DNA from: Candidatus Binatia bacterium | GTDB lineage: Bacteria > Desulfobacterota > Binatia > Bin18 | DNA length: 64,000 bases | Reading direction: 5' to 3' | NCBI GenBank assembly: GCA_951812575.1 | Contig: OX638322.1 | Location: forward strand, 1,983,925 to 2,047,924 | Shown: positions 27,298 to 36,536 of the stretch, piece by piece | How positions within the stretch are numbered: the first letter of the stretch is position 1 | Layout: each line of letters begins with the position of its first letter | The notes under the pieces: model-generated | Databases searched by the model: none | The model's input: only the letters and a program-made list of their open reading frames with translations | What the model was told of the DNA's origin: nothing | Translations under genes and position numbers: made by a program

Positions 27298-28010
27298 AAA
27301 ACCCCGCTTCAGACTCTCGGATACGGGCGATCCACGGCGACCTGTCACAACGTGCCGTTGCCGACACGCGTACAATGGCGTGGCAGCCCAGCCCGAGCGG
27401 TACGGTCTGGCGTAAACGGTTACATCTGGTCGGACCGCCAGAGGCGGGACAAGTGACTTCTCTCGTGCGCTATGAACCTCACGCGACCTTCCCCGCTCAC
27501 GATCATCCGCACGGAGAAGAAATTTTTGTGCTGGCGGGAACCTTCTCTGACGAGCATGGTGATTGGCCGGCCGGAACCTATCTGCTCAATCCCGAGAGTT
27601 TTCGACACGCCCCATTATCCAGGGACGGATGTGTGCTGTTTGTGAAGCTGCGGCAGTATAGTGGCTCGGGCCGGTCGCACGTGGTGCGGTCCGTAGACGA
27701 CATGGATTGGCAGGTCACGGCGCACGATGGGATTCGGACGAAGATTCTCTATTCAGATCCGGCCTTTCCGGATCACACTCAACTAGAGCAATGGCAGGCC
27801 GGTTCGGCTCCCGGCGTCTGGTCGTACACCGGCGGTGTTGAGCTGTTTGTCCTCAAGGGGAGTTGTGAGGATGAATATGGAGTCTATGAGGAACACACCT
27901 GGCTGCGGATGCCTGCCGGGGGCAGGCATAGGCCAACCTCGGCGCAGGGCTGTGAGCTATACGTGAAAACCGGCGCGCTCCCGGCGTTGCAGTCAATGGC
28001 TGAACAATGA
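27294..28010 (+). CDS. double-cupin protein, ChrR-like cupin domain
   Basis: 238 residues with two cupin repeats. Repeat 1: 'VTSLVRYEPHATFPAHDHPHGEEIFVLAGTFSDEHGDWPAGTYLLNPESFRHAPLS' with the H-x-H...E metal pattern; repeat 2: 'GVELFVLKGSCEDEYGVYEEHTWLRMPAGGRHRPTS', where the metal His are partly lost. This is the zinc-binding ChrR cupin type, without the anti-sigma zinc-finger domain. It overlaps both neighbours by four bases, forming a tight GST-cupin-SixA unit. Confidence 0.88.
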   Translation: MKNPASDSRIRAIHGDLSQRAVADTRTMAWQPSPSGTVWRKRLHLVGPPEAGQVTSLVRYEPHATFPAHDHPHGEEIFVLAGTFSDEHGDWPAGTYLLNPESFRHAPLSRDGCVLFVKLRQYSGSGRSHVVRSVDDMDWQVTAHDGIRTKILYSDPAFPDHTQLEQWQAGSAPGVWSYTGGVELFVLKGSCEDEYGVYEEHTWLRMPAGGRHRPTSAQGCELYVKTGALPALQSMAEQ

Positions 28011-28528
28011 CCAAACACCTCCTGCTTTTTCGGCATGCCAAGTCTGACTGGGACACGGCGGCCGAGAATGACCATGCACGCCCGCTGACAAAGCGGGGAA
28101 TCGCCGCGGCCCAGGCCATGGGGCGGATTCTCGCGGCTTCCGGCCAAACGCCGGACCGGGTTATGACATCCTCGGCGGTCCGGGCCAAGACGACGCTGGA
28201 GGTGGCCCGGGCAGCCGGTAAATGGAAATGCCCGACTGAAATAACCGATACCCTGTATGATACCGATGCGACCGCGGTGCTGGAAGAAATACGCGCTCTC
28301 CCCAAGAGTACGACGACGGTCTTATTCGTTGGGCATGAACCGGCCTGGTCGGAGCTGGCGAGTTTTCTCATCGGAGGGGGCAATCTCCGTTTTCCAACCG
28401 CCGCACTGGCCCGTATCGACCTGGAAGTCCCCGGTTGGCATGCGGTGACCTTTGGCCGGGGAGAACTCGTGTGGCTCCTGCAGCCCAAGTTTTTCACCAA
28501 AGGAAAATTTCTGAAGGCGGCACACTAG
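28007..28528 (+). CDS. SixA-like histidine phosphatase
   Basis: 173 residues. 'KHLLLFRHAKSDW' is the SixA form of the RHG phosphohistidine motif, followed by 'DHARPLTKRGIAAAQAMGRIL', 'VMTSSAVRAKTTLEVA' and the second catalytic His in 'TVLFVGHEPAWSELASFLIGG'. Relatives dephosphorylate histidine phosphoproteins. Coupled to the cupin gene by ATGA. Confidence 0.92.
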   Translation: MTKHLLLFRHAKSDWDTAAENDHARPLTKRGIAAAQAMGRILAASGQTPDRVMTSSAVRAKTTLEVARAAGKWKCPTEITDTLYDTDATAVLEEIRALPKSTTTVLFVGHEPAWSELASFLIGGGNLRFPTAALARIDLEVPGWHAVTFGRGELVWLLQPKFFTKGKFLKAAH

Positions 28529-28582
28529 CAGGCGCGGGTATACAGAAGAAAAGGATGATAACATCATAGAAGGAGGGGAATC

Positions 28583-29047
28583 ATGATTAAAGGCATCCAT
28601 CACACGGCTATCTCAACTGGGGATATCGAGCGCTCGCTGCGCTTCTACAAAGACCTGCTCGGTTTTGAAGAAGTCTTTGCGTTTGATTGGAAAGCGGGGA
28701 CAAAATCAATTGATCAAATTGTTGGACTCAAAGATTCTTCATCCCAGGTCGTCATGCTCAAGGCCGGCAACGCGTGCGTGGAGCTGTTCCAATACGCCAC
28801 ACCGACGCCCAAGCCCGGCGACCCCAATCGTCCGGTATGCGACCATGGTATTACCCATCTGTGTCTGCAAGTGGAGGATATTGACGGTGAATACGAACGG
28901 CTCAAAGCCGCGGGCATGACGTTCCATTGTGTACCGCAGAAAGCGGGCAAGGGACTGCGTGCGACATACGGACGTGATCCCGACGGCAATGTTGTTGAGC
29001 TGTTGGAAGTGGAAGACCCGGACGATACGCTCTCGGTGGCGGCGTAG
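28583..29047 (+). CDS. VOC family protein (glyoxalase/methylmalonyl-CoA epimerase-like)
   Basis: 154 residues behind AAGGAGGG. Two beta-alpha-beta-beta-beta modules: 'KGIHHTAISTGDIERSLRFYKDLLGFEEVF' (His ligand) and 'GITHLCLQVEDIDGEYERLKAAGMTFH', with Glu near 'CVELFQY' and 'GNVVELLEV'. This is a type I extradiol/glyoxalase fold metal enzyme; the substrate is not evident. Next gene is MaoC-like. Confidence 0.9.
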   Translation: MIKGIHHTAISTGDIERSLRFYKDLLGFEEVFAFDWKAGTKSIDQIVGLKDSSSQVVMLKAGNACVELFQYATPTPKPGDPNRPVCDHGITHLCLQVEDIDGEYERLKAAGMTFHCVPQKAGKGLRATYGRDPDGNVVELLEVEDPDDTLSVAA

Positions 29048-29085
29048 CAAGAGAATGGAATTCCCATCTTTCTCAGGAGAGGCAT

Positions 29086-29952
29086 ATGACACGACAGACC
29101 CCCGGCCCGAAAGAGCCCTATGTTGGTAAAGAACTCGGCAGTGTCTCCTTCACTGTCACCGAAGCTGTCTTACACGATTACTACGATGGTCTGAACCTGC
29201 CGCCGGCCGTTGCTGTCCCTTCCATGATCGCCAGTGGACCGGACAACGCCTATTTCGCGCAGTCGTCGTTCAGCAACCATTTCGGTCATCTCTGGATGCG
29301 CCAGGAGTGGGAATTGTTCGAGCCGCTGACACCGGGCCGGACATATACGGCAACCGCCCGGATCACGGACATTTATCCGAAGCGCAATCGCTCGGTGGTC
29401 CGTTACGAGGTCGAACTGCACGCCGACTCGGGAGAATTGGCCGTGCGCACGCGACATCACCAGAGCTATCTGCTCGATCAGCAGGATGGGCAACTCACCT
29501 TTCGCGACCCAAAAGCCAAACAGGGCGCGCGGCGCTTCGTTGTCCCGGAGGGCGAGCCGTTTGGGCCGCTCGAACGTGTCATCAGTCTGGAGATGTGCGA
29601 CCGATTTTTTCACGGTGACGCCAACTACCACACCAACCGTGAGGAATCGAAAAAACTCGGTTTCGGTGATGTCGTGATCGGTGGACGGATGACCATGGCC
29701 TATGCGGCCCATATTCTCGAAGAACGCTTTGGGACAGCCTGGTGGACGAGTGGCCGGCTGGACACGAAGTTCACCAACCCGGTGTGGCCCAATGAGACCG
29801 TCATTGCCCGTGGCGTCATGACCGGCCCACTCACAGAAGAGCCGGAACGGACCGGCGCTTTCGTGTGGCTGGCAAAACCGGACGAGACCGTCGTGCTGGT
29901 TGCCAATGCGAGCGTCAGGTCAATAGAGAGAGAACACAAACGGGATATCTGA
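29086..29952 (+). CDS. MaoC-like double hotdog protein
   Basis: 288 residues. Two hotdog halves: 'YVGKELGSVSFTVTEAVLHDYYDGLNLP' with 'TPGRTYTATARITDIYPKRNRSVVRYEVEL', then 'FFHGDANYHTNREESKKLGFGDVVIGGRMTMAYAAHILEERFG' and 'KFTNPVWPNETVIARGVM'. The hydratase-like motif (D..H..G) is recognisable in the second half (DANYHTN...FGDVVIGG). Relatives hydrate enoyl-CoA. Next to the VOC gene, which suggests a CoA-thioester pathway. Confidence 0.87.
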   Translation: MTRQTPGPKEPYVGKELGSVSFTVTEAVLHDYYDGLNLPPAVAVPSMIASGPDNAYFAQSSFSNHFGHLWMRQEWELFEPLTPGRTYTATARITDIYPKRNRSVVRYEVELHADSGELAVRTRHHQSYLLDQQDGQLTFRDPKAKQGARRFVVPEGEPFGPLERVISLEMCDRFFHGDANYHTNREESKKLGFGDVVIGGRMTMAYAAHILEERFGTAWWTSGRLDTKFTNPVWPNETVIARGVMTGPLTEEPERTGAFVWLAKPDETVVLVANASVRSIEREHKRDI

Positions 29953-29957
29953 ATCGT

Positions 29958-30860
29958 ATGGCAAACTCTCGCAAACCCCCGCAATTTTTTACGCCTCCCG
30001 ACAGCCCGTTTCAGGTGCCGTGCGACGGAACCTTCCTGGTGAAGGACGCGCCGACCGGCCCTGGGAAGAATGCGCCCGGTACTGCCGAGTGTCGGAAGCA
30101 GCTTGAGCAGTTGACCGCTCGTCTCGACGAGCGGCAGCGCGTTTTATACGCCCAGACCCAGTATGCCGTCCTGTGCATCTTCCAGGCCATGGATGCCGCG
30201 GGCAAAGACTCAACCATTCGGGCGGTCATGCGGGGGCTCAATCCGGCCGGGTTTCAGGTCTTCTCGTTTCAGGCCCCGTCGGTAGAGGAATACGCCCACG
30301 ATTTCTTGTGGCGGGCGACGCTCCGCCTGCCTGAGCGTGGGCGGATCGGCATCTTTAACCGCAGCTATTACGAAGAGGTGCTGATTGCGCGAGTCCACCC
30401 CGAATTTCTGACCCGCCAGCACCTGCCCTGGCCCAAGGATCACGACGGCCTGTGGGAGTATCGCTTTGAGTCAATCCAGGACTATGAGAAGCACCTGGTT
30501 CGGAACGGCACGATAGTGCTCAAGTTCTGGCTCAACGTCTCCAAGGCAGAACAACGTCGGCGCTTCCTGGATCGTCTGAAGAGACAGGAAAAACACTGGA
30601 AGTTCTCGGAGGCCGATACAGCCGAGCGGGCATATTGGGACACCTATATGCACGCCTACGAAGACTGCCTGAATCAGACCTCTACTCCGTGGGCGCCGTG
30701 GTATGCAATTCCTGCGGACAACAAACCCTATATGCGTCTGGCCGTGGCGCAGATCTTGGCCCAGACCCTTGAGCGGCTGGACCTGCACTACCCAACCCTG
30801 ACACCAGAACAGAAGGCCGGTCTTGCCGCCAGCCGCAAGCGTCTCAAAAAGGAAGGTTAG
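29958..30860 (+). CDS. polyphosphate kinase 2 family protein
   Basis: 300 residues from ATG 29958; an earlier start inside the preceding gene is rejected. Walker A 'CIFQAMDAAGKDSTIRAVMRGLNPAGFQVFSFQAPS' (about residues 74-84), Walker B-like 'RIGIFNRSYYEEVLIARVHPE', and lid segment 'VSKAEQRRRFLDRLKRQEKHWKFSEADTAERAYWD' followed by 'PWYAIPADNKPYMRLAVAQIL'. Length and sequence fit class I/III PPK2, which phosphorylates nucleotides with polyphosphate. Its stop overlaps the stop of the convergent HTH gene by four bases. Confidence 0.95.
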   Translation: MANSRKPPQFFTPPDSPFQVPCDGTFLVKDAPTGPGKNAPGTAECRKQLEQLTARLDERQRVLYAQTQYAVLCIFQAMDAAGKDSTIRAVMRGLNPAGFQVFSFQAPSVEEYAHDFLWRATLRLPERGRIGIFNRSYYEEVLIARVHPEFLTRQHLPWPKDHDGLWEYRFESIQDYEKHLVRNGTIVLKFWLNVSKAEQRRRFLDRLKRQEKHWKFSEADTAERAYWDTYMHAYEDCLNQTSTPWAPWYAIPADNKPYMRLAVAQILAQTLERLDLHYPTLTPEQKAGLAASRKRLKKEG

Positions 30861-31180
30861 CGCGGATTGTGCGGACGAGCCGCCTCCGCTCTCCCATGCC
30901 GACTGTTTATCTCGGATTCCGCCTCCTCAGCCGTCTCGTTGGTGAGTGGAACCTCAATGCGCTTTCTTCCCAGGATAGTGAGTGAGTACGTACGGTTGCG
31001 AGTCGTTCCGCGCGCCGTCAGGCGCCCTTCTTTGACAAGGCGACTGAGATGTTTATTGACAGCTTGACGAGAGATTCCAAATTGGAAAGCTGCGGAACGG
31101 ACAATGTGTTGGGAATTGGAATCAACATGCTCCAGGATATAGCGGCGAACGAGTCGCCCCCGCTCTCGTATTCCCGCCAT
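30857..31180 (-). CDS. winged-helix DNA-binding protein
   Basis: 107 residues. A helix-turn-helix is clear in 'QHIVRSAAFQFGISRQAVNKHLSRLVKEGRLTARGTTRNRTYSL' (residues 24-68), with wing at the end. Similar HTH domains form the N-terminus of larger regulator proteins with a STAS-like (DUF4325) or kinase-like part; here the gene stops shortly after the wing, so it may be a truncated copy or a stand-alone regulator. The charged tail (EEAESEINSRHGRAEAARPHNPR) has no recognised domain. Confidence 0.75.
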   Translation of the reverse strand: MAGIRERGRLVRRYILEHVDSNSQHIVRSAAFQFGISRQAVNKHLSRLVKEGRLTARGTTRNRTYSLTILGRKRIEVPLTNETAEEAESEINSRHGRAEAARPHNPR

Positions 31181-31270
31181 GGCTTTTGACGCTCTTCCTT
31201 ACTGACAGAGATATCGTTCCATTTGTAAAATTCTGACCAGGAAAACTACCAGATCCTCTGTCCTTTTATT

Positions 31271-31276
31271 ATTATA
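31271..31276 (-). promoter_or_regulatory. candidate -10 box for the HTH gene
   Basis: On the minus strand this reads TATAAT inside a sharply AT-rich tract (31200-31320) in otherwise GC-rich DNA, about 90 bases before the HTH start. The matching -35 is not convincing. Confidence 0.35.
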
Positions 31277-31340
31277 CAGACTGATTGTATTAAAATATCC
31301 TATCCGAGAACGCTTTTGCTGTCAATCTTCCTTCCAACCG

Positions 31341-31431
31341 GTCCTCGCCACCTCATTCAGGGGCTGATGGTCGCCAACGCGAAAGTCCTCAAAATAGGTA
31401 TCGTCCTCGCCACCTCATTCAGGGGCTGATG
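31341..31431. repeat. two perfect 29-bp repeats separated by 33 bp (CRISPR-like geometry)
   Basis: The 29 bases from GTCCTCGCCACC to GGGGCTGATG at 31341-31369 recur exactly at 31403-31431, and similarity ends sharply on both sides. The 33-base spacer is unrelated. A 120-base AT-rich tract precedes the first copy as a leader would. With only two copies and no cas gene in the window this may be a relic mini-array or simply a tandem duplication. Confidence 0.45.
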
Positions 31432-31468
31432 TCTCGTATCTTCTCTGGTCGCACTTCCCCGGTTAGGG

Positions 31469-31511
31469 TGGCCACGGAGGCCACTCACAGGGAACGGGCA
31501 GGACGCCCGTT
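31469..31511. terminator. two small hairpins downstream of hyuB
   Basis: GTGGCC-ACGGA-GGCCAC (31469-31485) and AACGGGC-AGGAC-GCCCGTT (31493-31511) are perfect stems lying just past the hyuB stop. They could end hyuBA transcription on the minus strand, but no T-run follows, so an intrinsic terminator is not proven. Confidence 0.3.
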
Positions 31512-31546
31512 ATTTCAGAGGATAGGGAGGTTTTTGTTGTACGTGG

Positions 31547-33361
31547 CTAGGCGTCGCCAGCGCACATGGCTTTCCGCAGGGCTGCGGTGGCCGCTTCGTC
31601 AACCGTCCGCGTTGCCATATCCACAACCACGCCATAGACGCTACGTGCTTTCTCCACAGAGATATACTCGTCCAGCGTATCGTCGAGGACCTCCTGCACC
31701 GGACGGTCGAGCGGATTGCCCCAGCCACCGCCGCCGGTGGTTTCAAACCAGAAAGTGTCACCATAGGAGAGCTTGTGGCCGCGCAGCAAGGGGTTGAGCC
31801 AGCGGTTGTCCTCGGTCAGACCGCCGACAATGTCCTGCGTGCCATCCGCACGGAGGTGCCACAACCGTTGGGGTGCACTCCGCTGTCCGCCGTTCACGCC
31901 TGGGGTGCCCTCGCGCGTACGGGCCGTTTCCACGCTCATCGCGCCCTCGCACAGAAAGCGGATTTTGAGATGGGAGCCCACCCCGCCCCGATGGTGGCCG
32001 TCCCCGGCCGAGTCTTGCCGAATATCAAAGGATTCATACGCAATCGGGAACATCAGCTCCGCGGTCTCCGCTTCCATATTCATACAGTTTCCCAGCGGGT
32101 CCATGGTGACATTCATGCCGTCGTTAAACGGGGTGCCGCCCCAGCCGCCGGCCGGCAGGTCAGAGAAGACGTCGGTTTTCCCGTCCGGCTCACGCACGCC
32201 GCACACAAACCAGTTGCAGTCGCCACACGCGGAGCCGACTGCACGCTCGGGCAGGGCATTGGCAATCGCCTGCCACACCGCGCTGGCAACTTTCGGGGCG
32301 GCCAGCACCGTACAGCCGATGGTCGGGGCCGGCCATTTGGGGTTCAGCCAGCAGTCGTCGGGTAAGACCACGCTGATCGGGTTGAACATGCCCTCGTTTT
32401 GCGGCGCGCTGGGTTCCAGGAAAAACTGGAGGGAGTAAAAGACCGCGGAGTGGGTATTGGCCTTGGGCGAGTTGATGGCGCCGAGACATTGAGGGTCGGA
32501 GCCGGTCAGGTCTACGGTGATATCCGAGTCCTTGACCGTCAGGGTCACTTTGACCTTGACGGGATCATCGCTCTGGCCGTCGGTATCGGCATAATCCTCG
32601 CCGGTATATACCCCGTCCGGGATACTCTCGATCTTCTTGCGGACAATCCGCTCGGTATAGGCGATCAGCTCGGCCATGGCGGCCTTGATCGTCTCCAGCC
32701 CGTACCGCTCGGCCGCGGACTGCATTTCCTCTTCCGCGGCTTTGAGACAGCCGACATGGGCCTGGAGGTCGCCCTGGATAAAATGTGGGGTGCGCGTATT
32801 GGCCAGCAGAATCTTGAGGATTTCAGGCTTGACCTCATTGTTTTCAAAGGCTTTGATGGGCGGCAGGCGGAGCCCTTCTTCCGCGATATGCGTGCCCCAC
32901 GACTGGCCACCCGGCGCTCCACCGCCAAAGTCCATCCAGTGACCCCGGCTGACCGCAAAGCCCAGCAGTTCCGTGCCTTTGTAAAAAATCGGCTTAATCC
33001 AGGAGATGTCGTTAATATGAGTCCCGCCCCGGTAGGGATCGTTCACCACATAGATGTCGCCCTCCCGCATATTTTCGATGCCGAACTCATCCCGCACGGC
33101 ATGGGCCGAAAACTTCATGGCCGCCAGGTGGACGGGGACGTTGGCGGCCTGGCTCAACAACCGCATCTCCGGGTCGTAAATGGCGTTTGAAAAATCAACC
33201 ATATCGGACAGAATGGGCGAGAACGACGCCCGTTGGAGCACCGCGGTCATCCGATCACAGGTATATTCAAACAGATTCCGCAAGACCTCAAAGGTAATAT
33301 GATCGAGTCCTGCCCGGTTTTTAATGCTGTCGCCCGTTTTTTCGAGTGCGCTGGATTGCAT
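31547..33361 (-). CDS. hyuB: hydantoinase B / oxoprolinase family protein (HyuB)
   Basis: 604 residues from ATG 33361, which is spaced properly from AGGAGG; the ATG two codons earlier lies too close to it. 'ITFEVLRNLFEYTCDRMTAVLQRASFSPILSDMVDFSNAIYDPEMRLLSQA', 'GDIYVVNDPYRGGTHINDISWIKPIF', and 'FETTGGGGWGNPLDRP' are HyuB/AcxB signatures. With HyuA it forms an ATP-dependent complex that opens hydantoins or 5-oxoproline or carboxylates acetone or acetophenone. Downstream of hyuA by 38 bases. Confidence 0.93.
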   Translation of the reverse strand: MQSSALEKTGDSIKNRAGLDHITFEVLRNLFEYTCDRMTAVLQRASFSPILSDMVDFSNAIYDPEMRLLSQAANVPVHLAAMKFSAHAVRDEFGIENMREGDIYVVNDPYRGGTHINDISWIKPIFYKGTELLGFAVSRGHWMDFGGGAPGGQSWGTHIAEEGLRLPPIKAFENNEVKPEILKILLANTRTPHFIQGDLQAHVGCLKAAEEEMQSAAERYGLETIKAAMAELIAYTERIVRKKIESIPDGVYTGEDYADTDGQSDDPVKVKVTLTVKDSDITVDLTGSDPQCLGAINSPKANTHSAVFYSLQFFLEPSAPQNEGMFNPISVVLPDDCWLNPKWPAPTIGCTVLAAPKVASAVWQAIANALPERAVGSACGDCNWFVCGVREPDGKTDVFSDLPAGGWGGTPFNDGMNVTMDPLGNCMNMEAETAELMFPIAYESFDIRQDSAGDGHHRGGVGSHLKIRFLCEGAMSVETARTREGTPGVNGGQRSAPQRLWHLRADGTQDIVGGLTEDNRWLNPLLRGHKLSYGDTFWFETTGGGGWGNPLDRPVQEVLDDTLDEYISVEKARSVYGVVVDMATRTVDEAATAALRKAMCAGDA

Positions 33362-33399
33362 GACCATCCTCCTGCAAATGGAACTCTGACTCTGCTCGA

Positions 33400-35457
33400 T
33401 TATCGTCCTACCTGTATAATAAGATTACCCTGGGTATCAATAGTTGCCCGCGCGCCGGGCGGCAGCACGGCCACCGAATCCAGATATTCCAGAATCGCCG
33501 GTCCCTGAAGCTCGCTGCCCGGCTGGAGAATCTGGCCGTTGTAAATCGGACAGGCGATCCATTCGCCGGAAAAATACACCGAGCGCGAGCTTTTCATGGC
33601 CACGACATTTTCCGTGGCGACACTTTTATAGGGAGGCAGGGCTGCGGTTGGTGCTGTGGCTGCGAGACTCAGAGAGACAAGTGCCGGATCGAAGATATCC
33701 GAACTGACGCCATGCTCCTGCTCGTGCACGGCGTGAAAGGTATCGGCAATAGTGACCAAGGCATCCTTGGTGAGCGCGCCGTCCGGAATGGGGGTTTCAA
33801 TTTCATACGTCTGGCCCACATAGCGCATCTGGGCGGTGCGGTTGATGAGCACATTTTCCGCCGAGACATTATCGCGGGCAAGCAAAGTGCGGGCCGTCCG
33901 TTCGAGTTCGGCATACGCGCTGTTCAGCCGGTCCAGGTCAACCTCTCCAATCGGGGCGTACATGAATTGCTCGACGTCCTGGCGGACATCCATGACGGTT
34001 GCGCCAAAGGCCGAGGCCACCCCGGCGGCCGCCGGGACGACGACTTTCGGGATATTCATGGCCCGGGCAACAAAGCAGGCGTGCATGGGCCCGGCTCCAC
34101 CAAAACTGGTCAGTACAAAATCGCGCGGGTCACGGCCCCTGTTGATAATGACCTTTTTGACGGCCTGGGCCATAATCTCACAGCTGATCTGGATCATGGC
34201 GTCTGCGGTCTCGACCGTCGACAGGCCTAGTTGCTCAGCAACAGTACTGACCGCCTGTTCAGCCGCCCGCCGGTCCAGATTGATCTTCCCCCCCAGGGTC
34301 GGCTCCAGGCGGCCGAGCAGCAGGTTGGCGTCCGTGATCGTCGGTTCGGTCCCGCCGTTGCCATAACAGGCCGGTCCTGGTTGCGAGCCGGCGCTGCGCG
34401 GCCCCACCCGGAGCGAGCCGCCGCTATCCACCCAGCCGATCGAGCCACCCCCGGCACCCACGCTGTGGATGTCGAGCATGGGCAGGATGATCGGCAGCTC
34501 AAATTCGAGTTCATACTCGCGGGTCACGAGACCCTTGCCGTCTTCGACTATCGAGGCGTCAAAACTCGTACCGCCCATGTCCGCGCAAATAATGCTGGGC
34601 TCGTGGATGGCAGCGGCCAGATAGCCGGCATAGGCCACCCCGCCGGCCGGCCCGGACTCCAGCAGCTCTTCCGGATGTTCCTTGGCCAGATCAACGCCCA
34701 TGACGCCGCCGCTGCTTTTGAGAATCAGCAGGGAGCCGTCAAAGCCCTGTTGGGTAAGGCGTTCCAGCAGATGATCGAAATAGGCGCTCATCACCGGCTT
34801 GAGCGCGGCGCTCACCGCGGTGGTGACAAAGCGGCCATGCTCGCGAAACAAAGGCCGCGTCTCGCCCGACAGCATGATGTGCGCGTCAGGAATATATGCG
34901 AGCAGGATGTCGCGCATCTGCCGCTCATGGTCGGCGTTGACATAGGAGTTGATGAAACACACGGCAATGGAGTGGATCCCCTCCGCCTGGATCTGTTCGG
35001 CAATCTGCTGCGCGGCTGCGATATCGAGCGGGCGTTCTTCTTCGCCCTTGACGTTAATGCGTTGCGGAACCGTGTAGCGATAGCGGCGCCGAATGAGCGG
35101 TTTGGGTTTGACCTGATAGGGGTCGTACAACTCTTTCCGATGCTGACGACCGATTTCAATGGTATCCCGAAAACCCTGGGTGGTGACCAGGGCCGGGTCC
35201 GGGTAGGAGCGTTCAATCAGGGCATTGGTGGCGGTGGTCGTACCGTGGACCAGGCAGGAGATCTGGTCAAACGGAATGCCCGATTGCTCGACCGCTTCGA
35301 GAGAGTCCCGGGCCGCCTTTTTGACGGCCTCAATGACACCCACGGAGCGGTCCCAGGGCGTGGTCAGGACCTTGGCCGTGACGCGCTCGCCAGTCGTTTC
35401 TTCCCAGCCAAACAGGTCGGTAAATGTCCCACCAACATCGACGCCTACCCGCCACAT
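33400..35457 (-). CDS. hyuA: hydantoinase A / oxoprolinase family protein (HyuA)
   Basis: 685 residues. The N-terminal actin-like ATPase motif is 'VGVDVGGTFTDLFGW'; 'CLVHGTTTATNALIE', 'IICADMGGTSFDASIV', 'HSVGAGGGSIGWVDSGGSLRVGPRSAGSQPGPACYG' and 'SFGGAGPMHACFVA' follow the family. ATP-dependent partner of HyuB. The pair has no third (AcxC) subunit nearby, which favours hydantoinase/oxoprolinase-type activity over ketone carboxylase. Promoter expected in the 150-base gap upstream, which also holds GAGGCC-ATTT-GGCCTC near 35571. Confidence 0.94.
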   Translation of the reverse strand: MWRVGVDVGGTFTDLFGWEETTGERVTAKVLTTPWDRSVGVIEAVKKAARDSLEAVEQSGIPFDQISCLVHGTTTATNALIERSYPDPALVTTQGFRDTIEIGRQHRKELYDPYQVKPKPLIRRRYRYTVPQRINVKGEEERPLDIAAAQQIAEQIQAEGIHSIAVCFINSYVNADHERQMRDILLAYIPDAHIMLSGETRPLFREHGRFVTTAVSAALKPVMSAYFDHLLERLTQQGFDGSLLILKSSGGVMGVDLAKEHPEELLESGPAGGVAYAGYLAAAIHEPSIICADMGGTSFDASIVEDGKGLVTREYELEFELPIILPMLDIHSVGAGGGSIGWVDSGGSLRVGPRSAGSQPGPACYGNGGTEPTITDANLLLGRLEPTLGGKINLDRRAAEQAVSTVAEQLGLSTVETADAMIQISCEIMAQAVKKVIINRGRDPRDFVLTSFGGAGPMHACFVARAMNIPKVVVPAAAGVASAFGATVMDVRQDVEQFMYAPIGEVDLDRLNSAYAELERTARTLLARDNVSAENVLINRTAQMRYVGQTYEIETPIPDGALTKDALVTIADTFHAVHEQEHGVSSDIFDPALVSLSLAATAPTAALPPYKSVATENVVAMKSSRSVYFSGEWIACPIYNGQILQPGSELQGPAILEYLDSVAVLPPGARATIDTQGNLIIQVGR

Positions 35458-35609
35458 GTGCGCTCCTCATTCAGGGTGATGCTATAGAGCTCCTGCTTAT
35501 GGGGGAGAGAAAAACGTGTCAAGAGTGAAAGGGGCAGGGCGCATGGAGGTCCTCGCCGGCGGTGGGCAGCGAGGCCATTTGGCCTCAACCCATCCCGGCA
35601 CGAGGTAGA

Positions 35610-36506
35610 TCACCCTAAGGTATCTTCCATCTTGGCCTTGAAATCGCGCATGACCTGACAGACGGACTCGGGCTTGGGCGCGGCGCAGGTGACGTGCAAC
35701 CCGTGCAGACCTGCGTCGCGGTAGGCACGAATTTCGGCCGCGGTGATGCTGGGATCAACCATTGAGGTGATTTCCAACTCGGCATAATCCCGCCCGCCCG
35801 CTTCCATCAGGCGACGCAATTCGTCAAAACGGTGCTGCACATCACTCAGGGGCAGCGGGCCGATATGCCAGCCCTGACCGAATGCAACCACCCGCTTCAG
35901 GGCCGGGGTGGATTCGCCTCCGACCCAGATAGGCGGGTGCGGTTTTTGGGTCGGCTTGGGGGCAAAATGCAGGTCGCGGTTGATCTGGACAAACTTGCCA
36001 TCAAAACGGGGCGTCTCGTTCGTCCAGACCTCTTTCATGACGGCAATATACTCCCGCGTGCGGGGTGCCCGTTCTGCATACGGCACGCCGAGCAATTCGA
36101 ACTCATCCGCCATCCAGCCCACACCGGCCCCAAAGATCACCCGGCCGCCCGACGCCACATCAAGCGAGGCCACGACCCGCGCCATCTCCAACGGATGACG
36201 GTAGGGAACGATAGTCACGCTGGTCCCCAACCTGACAGTTTTCGTAACCGGAATGAGTAAGGCCAGGACGGTGAAGGCGTCCATCCATTCCATTGAGGTA
36301 AACACCGAATAGGGGTCCTGGCCGCGCGCCTGGGCCGCATCAGCATAGGGAGAGGTCGAGTCGATCTTTTTCGGGATGGTGATATGGTCGCCGGTCACAA
36401 TGCTGTCATAGCCGAGTTCTTCCGCGGTCTCGCCGATTCTGCGCGCCCCATCGACCTCGCGCAGCGCCGCGCCGCCACCCACGTGTAGTCCGCAATACAT
36501 CGCCAT
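35610..36506 (-). CDS. LLM class F420-dependent oxidoreductase (TIGR03619-like)
   Basis: 298 residues, ATG 36506 behind AGGAGG. 'GETAEELGYDSIVTGDHITIPKK', 'TKTVRLGTSVTIVPYRHPLEMARVVASLDVASGGRVIFGAGVGWMADEFELLGVPYAERAPRTREYIAVMKEVWT' and 'KPTQKPHPPIWVGGESTPALKR' match the probable F420-dependent subgroup. Thirty bases after the SDR gene on the same strand, so likely co-transcribed with the tandem SDRs. Confidence 0.9.
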   Translation of the reverse strand: MAMYCGLHVGGGAALREVDGARRIGETAEELGYDSIVTGDHITIPKKIDSTSPYADAAQARGQDPYSVFTSMEWMDAFTVLALLIPVTKTVRLGTSVTIVPYRHPLEMARVVASLDVASGGRVIFGAGVGWMADEFELLGVPYAERAPRTREYIAVMKEVWTNETPRFDGKFVQINRDLHFAPKPTQKPHPPIWVGGESTPALKRVVAFGQGWHIGPLPLSDVQHRFDELRRLMEAGGRDYAELEITSMVDPSITAAEIRAYRDAGLHGLHVTCAAPKPESVCQVMRDFKAKMEDTLG

Positions 36507-36536
36507 AGAAAGGTCCTCCTGTTTCGTCGGGTTCGG

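Noticed and set aside
34231..35487. 418-codon open frame on the plus strand
   Set aside because: Antisense to hyuA, whose family motifs are certain; composition-driven.
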